A stretch of DNA of 33,602 nt from Pseudomonadales bacterium (GTDB lineage: Bacteria; Pseudomonadota; Gammaproteobacteria; Pseudomonadales; Azotimanducaceae): positions 1-33,602 of the forward strand of contig JAHRWB010000139.1 of the NCBI GenBank assembly GCA_019090385.1, in the 5' to 3' direction. A model generated the notes under the pieces. The model ran no database searches and had not been told where the DNA came from. It worked only from the letters and a program-made list of their open reading frames with translations. Both the position numbers and the translations under genes were made by a program. Below are positions 27,199-33,602 of this stretch, piece by piece; position 1 is the first letter of the stretch; each line of letters opens with the position of its first letter.

Positions 27199-27486
27199 GG
27201 GTTTGGTTGTCAACGGCAAGGTCTTGCACTTAACACAGTAGACTTGCCACGGGCATTTGCTAAGGTAATCGGCTTCGGCTCGCGTGCTTTACAGATCATG
27301 TGTGAGCTGACTAACTAACGGGAAACATTTGGTGCATGTATATCAGAGTGGCAGTCAGTACAGTGGTGGGTGACTATTGCCATGGCAATTAATGGCGCAG
27401 CAGATACAACTATGCGTATTTTTGAGGGGCCAAGCGAAATACATCGTTGGGTTGTAGCAAAGCGGATATTGGGGCAATTTGAATGA
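27199..27486 (+). pseudogene. Remnant of an acyl-CoA dehydrogenase gene
   Basis: One plus-strand frame reads PRAFAKVIGFGSRALQIMCEL, a TAA stop at 27316-27318, then RETFGACISEWQSVQW, and ends TTMRIFEGPSEIHRWVVAK up to TGA at 27484-27486. These are, in order, the IG-x-x-x-RAL-x-x-MC and R-x-x-FG segments of the C-terminal helical domain and the final EGPSEIHR motif of acyl-CoA dehydrogenases, resembling the ACAD10/11 type. The stretch normally lying between the second and third pieces, several tens of residues, is missing, as are the N-terminal and FAD domains. It is therefore a broken gene with a nonsense codon and an internal deletion. Its stop overlaps the next gene's ATG (ATGA), the trace of a former operon. 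Confidence 0.75.
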
Positions 27487-28484
27487 AAAATTATTTACTG
27501 GGACTGATAGTCAGCTTGCTGTTTGGAATAGCGCCTTTGGCTCATGCGTGGAATGATGCGGGTCATGCCACAATAGCGGTTGCTGCTTTTGAGAAATTGC
27601 CGGTTAAAATACAGCGCAAGTTTATCCTCCTCCTGGAAGCACATCCCAGGTTTAAAGAAGACTTTTTTGACTTAAAGCAACAATTCCTAAAAGCCAATTC
27701 GGATGGCCCCGGCTCAAATAATACTTTGTCTGAAAATAATTTGTGGTTGGTTGCGATGGCTTCTGCCTGGCCGGATTTGGCCAGGCATTTTGGTCATATT
27801 AAAGATAGGAAGGAGCGCGATGCACTGGTAGAAAGATATCACCGTGGACGCTGGCATTATGTAAACCACCCACTGTATCTAACGCTAAAGGATGAGAAAA
27901 AATTGGCGATACCGGCTGTGTCTCTGGGTATTAAACCACCCCCGCTGGCGAAAACTATGAACCTGGTTCAGGCGCTCGCTTATGCAGAATTAAAGATCAG
28001 TAGCCCGCGCTTACCTGCTGCGAGAAAGGCAGTGTATCTATGTTGGTGGTTGCACCTGATGGGTGATTTGCATCAGCCCTTGCACAATGTCGCCATGTTT
28101 TCAAAAAAACGCTTTCCAAAGGGAGATAAAGGTGGAAATGCCATACGCGTGGGTAAGAAGAAAAATTTACATCAACTTTGGGATGGTGCAATTGCAAGGC
28201 AGTTTGATGAAAGGCCAGAGTTTCATGAACTCCCAGGCATGGAAGCGCATACGCCATTATTGTCCAGGGACAGGACCACAAACTATTCGGGCTGGTCATT
28301 TGAGAGTGCTAGACTGGCAGCGAATAAAATATACAGTAAGCCGGTTCGTCAATTACTGCTGAAGAAAGGACGACTGGTCGAGCCTGATCCAATCCAGGTT
28401 ACTGAGCGCTCTGCGCTGGCCAGGCATCAAGCTGCTGTGGCAGTCAATCGTATGGCGTACGTATTGAATAATATTTCCAAGTGA
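27483..28484 (+). CDS. Secreted zinc-dependent S1/P1-type nuclease
   Basis: This 333-residue protein has a clear signal peptide (residues 1-22, ending AHA), which leaves Trp23 as the mature N-terminus. In S1/P1 nucleases and zinc phospholipase C, the N-terminal Trp is a zinc ligand. The other ligand motifs follow: NDAGH (24-28), RWHYVNHP, WWLHLMGDLHQPLHN and LHQLWDG. It would hydrolyse single-stranded nucleic acids or 3'-nucleotides in the periplasm or outside the cell; a phospholipase role is less likely given the motif style. Its ATG overlaps the stop of the acyl-CoA dehydrogenase remnant, with GGGG eight bases upstream. It is followed by an AhpD-like gene. Confidence 0.9.
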   Translation: MKNYLLGLIVSLLFGIAPLAHAWNDAGHATIAVAAFEKLPVKIQRKFILLLEAHPRFKEDFFDLKQQFLKANSDGPGSNNTLSENNLWLVAMASAWPDLARHFGHIKDRKERDALVERYHRGRWHYVNHPLYLTLKDEKKLAIPAVSLGIKPPPLAKTMNLVQALAYAELKISSPRLPAARKAVYLCWWLHLMGDLHQPLHNVAMFSKKRFPKGDKGGNAIRVGKKKNLHQLWDGAIARQFDERPEFHELPGMEAHTPLLSRDRTTNYSGWSFESARLAANKIYSKPVRQLLLKKGRLVEPDPIQVTERSALARHQAAVAVNRMAYVLNNISK

Positions 28485-28517
28485 GATTATGGGCTTTTAA
28501 AAATTGTGGAGATCAAA

Positions 28518-29081
28518 ATGTCAGATATAAGTTCCTATCCAATTCCTGTGCTGTCTGAATTGCCAGATGACGTGCGGGAGCGTATTGAACAGATAGGTGA
28601 AAAATCCGGGTTTATACCCAATGTATTTTTGGCTTTCGCCTATCGACCGGGAGAATTCAGAGCATTTTTTGACTATTACGATGCGCTGATGACACGTGAT
28701 AGTGGTCTGAGTAAAGCAGAAAAAGAAATGATAGTGGTGGCAACCAGCGGGGCTAATGATTGTAGTTATTGCGTGATTGCGCATGGAGCGCTACTAAGAG
28801 TATTTGCTAAAGATGCAAAAATCTCTGATAAAATACTGGCAAATTATCGCTCTGCTGACCTGTCTGAACGGCAGAGAGAAATGCTGAGAGTCGCTCTGAT
28901 ATTGGCACGTACACCGGAGCAGGTGGGCCAGAATGAGTATGATGCATTATTTGCGCAGGGTTTTAGCCAGGATGATATTTGGGATATCGGTGCGATAACT
29001 GCGCTGTTCGCATTGTCTAATCGCATGGCGCATTGGGCTAATATGCGGCCCAATGATGAGTTTTATGGCATGGCGCGATAG
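28518..29081 (+). CDS. AhpD-like / carboxymuconolactone decarboxylase-family peroxidase-related protein
   Basis: This is a 187-residue all-helical protein of the CMD/AhpD fold. The redox motif Cys82-Ser-Tyr-Cys85 followed by His89 (CSYCVIAHG) is the AhpD-type alkylhydroperoxidase signature. The spacing and the C-terminal segment (FALSNRMAHWANMRPNDEFY) suit the 'peroxidase-related enzyme' subgroup. The frame also opens at a GTG at 28506, but GGAGA at 28508-28512 is a good ribosome site for the ATG at 28518, so I use the latter. It follows the nuclease gene by 33 bp and may be co-transcribed. The in vivo reductant and substrate are unknown. Confidence 0.88.
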   Translation: MSDISSYPIPVLSELPDDVRERIEQIGEKSGFIPNVFLAFAYRPGEFRAFFDYYDALMTRDSGLSKAEKEMIVVATSGANDCSYCVIAHGALLRVFAKDAKISDKILANYRSADLSERQREMLRVALILARTPEQVGQNEYDALFAQGFSQDDIWDIGAITALFALSNRMAHWANMRPNDEFYGMAR

Positions 29082-29099
29082 TCGCGCTTCATTATTGTT

Positions 29100-29145
29100 G
29101 CTGCTTTTGACTTCGCTGCTTGTACTTTTACGGCTGCTTGTACAT
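29100..29145. repeat. Imperfect GCTGCTT repeats downstream of tRNA-Leu
   Basis: GCTGCTT occurs at 29100, 29115 and 29133. The last two copies extend to GCTGCTTGTAC followed by similar A/T-rich tails. They lie between the AhpD-like gene and the 3' end of the tRNA. Function is unknown. Confidence 0.4.
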
Positions 29146-29152
29146 TTACAAT

Positions 29153-29239
29153 TGGTACCTGGGGTCGGAGTCGAACCGACACTGAGTTGCCCCAACCAGA
29201 GTTTGAGTCTGGCGCGTCTACCAGTTTCGCCACCCAGGC
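29153..29239 (-). tRNA. tRNA-Leu (anticodon CAA)
   Basis: Read on the minus strand, the 5' acceptor arm GCCTGGG pairs with CCCAGGT (one G-T wobble), followed by discriminator A and an encoded CCA. The anticodon stem CCAGA/TCTGG carries the loop CTCAAAC, giving anticodon CAA for UUG codons. A long variable arm (class II, as expected for Leu) and the T-arm GTCGG-TTCGACT-CCGAC are complete. It stands alone, with tandem repeats on both sides and no integrase nearby. Confidence 0.95.
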
Positions 29240-29253
29240 ATATTAGTAACTAT

Positions 29254-29327
29254 GCACATCTTATCATACTGAAGAGCACATCTTATCATACCGAAGAGCG
29301 CATCTTACAATCAGAGCGCGCATCTTA
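29254..29327. repeat. 22-bp tandem repeats in the tRNA-Leu upstream region
   Basis: Two 22-bp units differing at one base (29254-29275, 29276-29297) start GCACATCTTATCATAC. They are followed by two shorter, decayed units starting GCGCATCTTA (29298 and 29318). On the tRNA strand each full unit contains TATGAT, a -10-like hexamer. The proximal one ends 23 bases before the tRNA 5' end, so the array probably overlaps the tRNA promoter. Confidence 0.7.
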
Positions 29328-29553
29328 GACTGTTCCCGGAATGTTTCAAGGGGGAGGTGCTGACTGTTGTATTTTATCGTTATCGTTATAGCGTACCTCT
29401 TGGCGTATTAGGAGGCCCGTAAAGTTGACCGTGCAAAGCAGTCATCACAGTAGCAAAGCTTAAATGAGCGACTATCATTCTTGTTAACTTGGCACTACAC
29501 TGCTGCCGTTTCTACAATCACACTTCATGGTCGGTAAAGCCAATGAAAACTTC

Positions 29554-30612
29554 ATGAGCAAGTTACGCTCTGACTACCACTATATTTTACCCAAAGAACT
29601 GATTGCTCAACATCCTGCCGAAAGACGGGACGGCAGTCGTTTGTTGGTACTAAGCGACGGTATTGAACACAGGAAGTTTCCCGAATTCGTCGACATGCTC
29701 GACCCGGGTGATTTGCTCGTGATGAACGATACCCGGGTTATTCCAGCAAGGTTGTTCGCGCGTAAAGACAGTGGTGGAAAGGTTGAAATATTAATTGAGC
29801 GAATAGCGTCTGAAAATGTTGCTATTTGTCAGGTGCGCGCCAGCAAGGCAATTAAACCGGGCCGGCGACTTACTATCGATGACAGCTCGGTAGAGCTCAC
29901 TGTGGGTCCGCGGGTGGGAAGTTTATTTAGTCTGCATTTTCCGGTCCCGGTAATGGATGTGCTGGGTGTTCACGGGAGGGTGCCTCTACCACCTTATATC
30001 GACAGACAGTTAACTGAAGACAATGATACAAAACGATACCAGACAGTTTTTGCGTGCCAGACAGGCGCCGTCGCTGCACCGACAGCGGGTTTACATTTTG
30101 ATGAGGCTTTGTTAGAAAAAATTCAACGCTCTGGCGTGGGATTGGCATATGTGACCCTGCACGTTGGTGCGGGAACTTTCTCGCCGGTCAGGGTAGATAA
30201 TATTGACCAGCACCAAATGCATTATGAGCGTTATAGCGTACAAGCTGACACTATTAATGCTATCAGGGCCGTCCGGAAAAACGGTGGTCGAATTATAGCG
30301 GTGGGAACCACTGTGGTGCGCACGCTGGAGACTCTTGCCTTAAAGGGCTGGTTTGAACCTGATAGAGAGCAAGGTCTGGAAGCACCAGAGGGCGAGACAA
30401 ATATCTTTATTTCACCCGGATTTGAATTTCAGGTAGTGGACGCATTACTGACAAATTTTCATGTGCCCGAATCCTCACTGATTATGCTTGTATCTGCTTT
30501 TGTGGGCAGGCAGCGTGTGTTGAATGCTTATGCAGAGGCTGTTAATGCGCGCTATCGATTTTTTAGTTATGGCGATGCGATGTTTATTCCACGGTCTTTG
30601 CCGGATGTCTGA
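29554..30612 (+). CDS. queA: S-adenosylmethionine:tRNA ribosyltransferase-isomerase
   Basis: QueA transfers the ribosyl part of SAM to preQ1 in tRNA, forming epoxyqueuosine. From the ATG at 29554 the product is 352 residues, close to family size. The N-terminus SDYHYILPKELIAQHP aligns with other QueA starts, so the earlier ATG at 29527 (nine extra residues) is less likely. Typical motifs are visible: NDTRVIPARL, TAGLHFDEALL, LHVGAGTFSPVR and NFHVPESSLIMLVSAF. It heads the queA-tgt-yajC-secD run. The 220 bp upstream contain a TTATCG triple repeat (29372-29389) but no convincing promoter hexamers. Confidence 0.96.
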   Translation: MSKLRSDYHYILPKELIAQHPAERRDGSRLLVLSDGIEHRKFPEFVDMLDPGDLLVMNDTRVIPARLFARKDSGGKVEILIERIASENVAICQVRASKAIKPGRRLTIDDSSVELTVGPRVGSLFSLHFPVPVMDVLGVHGRVPLPPYIDRQLTEDNDTKRYQTVFACQTGAVAAPTAGLHFDEALLEKIQRSGVGLAYVTLHVGAGTFSPVRVDNIDQHQMHYERYSVQADTINAIRAVRKNGGRIIAVGTTVVRTLETLALKGWFEPDREQGLEAPEGETNIFISPGFEFQVVDALLTNFHVPESSLIMLVSAFVGRQRVLNAYAEAVNARYRFFSYGDAMFIPRSLPDV

Positions 30613-30653
30613 ATATCCTTTGAGTTGTGCGCTGTACCAGCAGAGAAATATAA

Positions 30654-32112
<1,459 letters not shown>

Positions 32113-32197
32113 CTGACTCAGGCCGTGGTTTTATTGCGTCGACCCCGGTAAACGTTAAACGCCGGGCTCAGCGTTATTTGCAGCTTGATGGTGCTTT

Positions 32198-32219
32198 CTA
32201 CAGTTGAACTACAGTCGAA
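32198..32219. repeat. 11-bp tandem repeat in the yajC-secD gap
   Basis: CTACAGTTGAA is followed directly by CTACAGTCGAA, differing at one base. It lies 42 bases before the secD ATG. Its role is unknown; it may simply be a replication-slippage duplication. Confidence 0.4.
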
Positions 32220-32260
32220 TAAAATTTCTGGTTGGTGGTGTGTGATGTTGTGCGGTATAT

Positions 32261-33602
32261 ATGAATGACAAGTCGCTGGTGGGCGAGAGTCTGATCGGGT
32301 TACCTAATGGGCGACCCCGTGGCCTAAACAGTTTTGCTTTGTGGCGTTATCTGCTTATCTTGGCAGTTGTGATCATTGGCACAATATATGCGTTACCTAA
32401 TTTCTATCAACCTGATCCTGCACTGCAGATCAGAATGGAAGCATCTGATGCCAGCGTCAGCGCTGAGTTGGGGCCCCGTATTGCGGCCATGCTCAAAACC
32501 GCAGATATCCCTATCAAGGGCGCTGAAATAGCCGGGTCTAACTATCAGGTTAGACTGGTCAACATCCAGGATCAATTAAAGGCCAAGGCAGTATTGTCTG
32601 AGGGGCTTTTGTCAGAAAACTTGGATGATCGCTATGTTATTGCTTTAAATCGCGCGCCCACCACGCCCCAATGGTTGGTGAACCTGGGTGCCAAACCAAT
32701 GTCGTATGGCCTGGATTTATCAGGAGGGGTGCATTTCCTGTTGCAGGTTGATATGGAAAAGGCGGTCTCCGATAGAATGGAGAGCGAGGAAGCCAATTTC
32801 AGGACTATCTTCCGAGAGCATGAGCCGCGCTTGCGGTATGTCGGCCGTGACTGGGTAGATGGCACGCGCTTGAGAATAGGCTTTCGGGATGCAGCTGACC
32901 GGGATATGGCCCGAACCGCTCTGCAAGCACAATACGGTGAGTTTACGATCGTTGCGCGGGATGTAGATGATAATCCTGGTTTGCTGGTGACCCTGTCAGA
33001 TCAAAAAATCCGTGAAATCGAAGATGATGCAATTTCTCAAAATCGTCAGAGTATTAAAAAACGTGTCAATGAACTGGGGGTCTCGGAACCCCAGGTGCAG
33101 CGGCTTGGACGATCCCGCATAGTGGTTGATTTACCCGGGGTCCAGGATAGTGCGGCTGCCAAACGCATTCTTAATAAATTTGCCAATCTGGAATTCAGAA
33201 TGGTAGCAGCTGCGGATGCCAGGGCTTCACAGACAGAAACCTATCCCTATGAGGGGCGAGATGTCGTTATTGCCCGGCGTAATATAGTTACCGGAGATCG
33301 GGTAATTAACGCTCAACAAAGTTACGACCAGGATAGTGGTCTGCCCCAGGTGAGTATCACGCTGGACAGCGTTGGCGGCAGCATGATGAATGCGGTTACC
33401 GGCAAGAATATCGGAAATAAAATGGCCATCCTGTTTAAGGAACTGATCCCCAGAGAAAGTGTTCGGGTAAAGGAAAACGGTGAAAAAGAAAAGTTCTTTT
33501 TCACCGACGAGATAAAACGTCTGATTAACGTGGCCACCGTTCAGTCAGCACTGGGATTTCGGTTTCGTATTACGGGGTTGGGGCTTGGGGAAGCGCGCGA
33601 CC
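32261..33602 (+). CDS. secD: Protein translocase subunit SecD, N-terminal part (cut by window edge)
   Basis: SecD is an RND-type membrane protein that, with SecF, uses the proton gradient to help move preproteins through SecYEG. The window holds 447 codons of an expected 600 or so. The first membrane helix lies at about residues 28-48 (FALWRYLLILAVVIIG), followed by ALPNFYQPDPALQI. The large periplasmic domain contains the expected SYGLDLSGGVHFLLQVD and RVNELGVSEPQVQR segments. Translation from the ATG at 32261 gives about 25 residues before the conserved start region, longer than usual. That extension lacks a strong ribosome site, so the true start is uncertain. The 3' end and secF lie outside the window. 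Confidence 0.95.
   Translation, partial: MNDKSLVGESLIGLPNGRPRGLNSFALWRYLLILAVVIIGTIYALPNFYQPDPALQIRMEASDASVSAELGPRIAAMLKTADIPIKGAEIAGSNYQVRLVNIQDQLKAKAVLSEGLLSENLDDRYVIALNRAPTTPQWLVNLGAKPMSYGLDLSGGVHFLLQVDMEKAVSDRMESEEANFRTIFREHEPRLRYVGRDWVDGTRLRIGFRDAADRDMARTALQAQYGEFTIVARDVDDNPGLLVTLSDQKIREIEDDAISQNRQSIKKRVNELGVSEPQVQRLGRSRIVVDLPGVQDSAAAKRILNKFANLEFRMVAAADARASQTETYPYEGRDVVIARRNIVTGDRVINAQQSYDQDSGLPQVSITLDSVGGSMMNAVTGKNIGNKMAILFKELIPRESVRVKENGEKEKFFFTDEIKRLINVATVQSALGFRFRITGLGLGEARD

Noticed and set aside
29153-29239. tRNA-Leu as an integration site for a mobile element
   Set aside because: No integrase, no repeat of the tRNA 3' end and only housekeeping genes on both sides.
29254-29327. 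CRISPR-like array beside the tRNA
   Set aside because: The units abut without spacers and decay in sequence and length.
32144-32166. Hairpin CCCGG/CCGGG after yajC
   Set aside because: The stem is only 5 bp around a 13-base loop and no T-tract follows; it is too weak to list as a terminator.

Overview
The window reads as ordinary chromosome from a gammaproteobacterium, probably marine and related to Pseudomonas or the Cellvibrionales. The evidence is the gene set and its order: pepA-holC-(unknown)-valS with divergent lptF-lptG, queA-tgt-yajC-secD, RF3, a FabY-type ketoacyl synthase, and a tRNA-Leu(CAA) with an encoded CCA end. Base composition looks moderate and fairly even. I see no integrase, phage, IS element or CRISPR array. 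This placement is inference from gene content, not from a database comparison.

Layout. 1-2.7 kb: the 3' end of a HipA-family kinase gene, prfC (release factor 3) and an orphan single-domain response regulator. 2.7-6.4 kb: an acyl-metabolism block, with a leftward thiolase directly abutting fabY and a divergent MaoC-type hydratase. 6.5-12.2 kb: leftward moaB and, divergent from it, a 4.97-kb gene for a single-chain carboxylase joining carboxyltransferase-alpha-like, carboxyltransferase-beta-like, biotin carboxylase and biotin-carrier domains. 12.1-13.9 kb: a TauE/SafE permease gene and a divergent LysR-type regulator, separated by a 22-bp tandem repeat. 13.9-18.6 kb: hemH, an isolated hisH-hisF pair, a PIG3-type quinone oxidoreductase and an OYE-type flavin reductase. 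18.6-26.9 kb: the valS-unknown-holC-pepA block, divergent lptF-lptG, and an RDD membrane protein. 26.9-27.5 kb: a decayed stretch ending in an acyl-CoA dehydrogenase remnant. 27.5-29.1 kb: a secreted S1/P1-type nuclease and an AhpD-like protein. 29.1-29.4 kb: tRNA-Leu flanked by short tandem repeats. 29.5-33.6 kb: queA-tgt-yajC-secD, with secD running off the right edge.

How the genes work together. QueA and Tgt act in queuosine modification of tRNA. YajC and SecD belong to the Sec translocon accessory complex. LptF and LptG form the membrane part of the LPS exporter. ValS and tRNA-Leu serve translation. FabY (acetyl-CoA plus malonyl-ACP), the thiolase (acetoacetyl-CoA), the MaoC hydratase and the giant carboxylase (predicted to make malonyl-CoA or a related carboxylated acyl-CoA) lie within 10 kb and could all act at the entry to fatty-acid or related acyl metabolism. 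That link is inference.

The least conventional object is the 1,656-residue carboxylase. Its domain order, CT-alpha / long helical spacer / CT-beta / BC / BCCP, is opposite to that of eukaryotic acetyl-CoA carboxylase. Its biotin motif is EAFK instead of EAMK.
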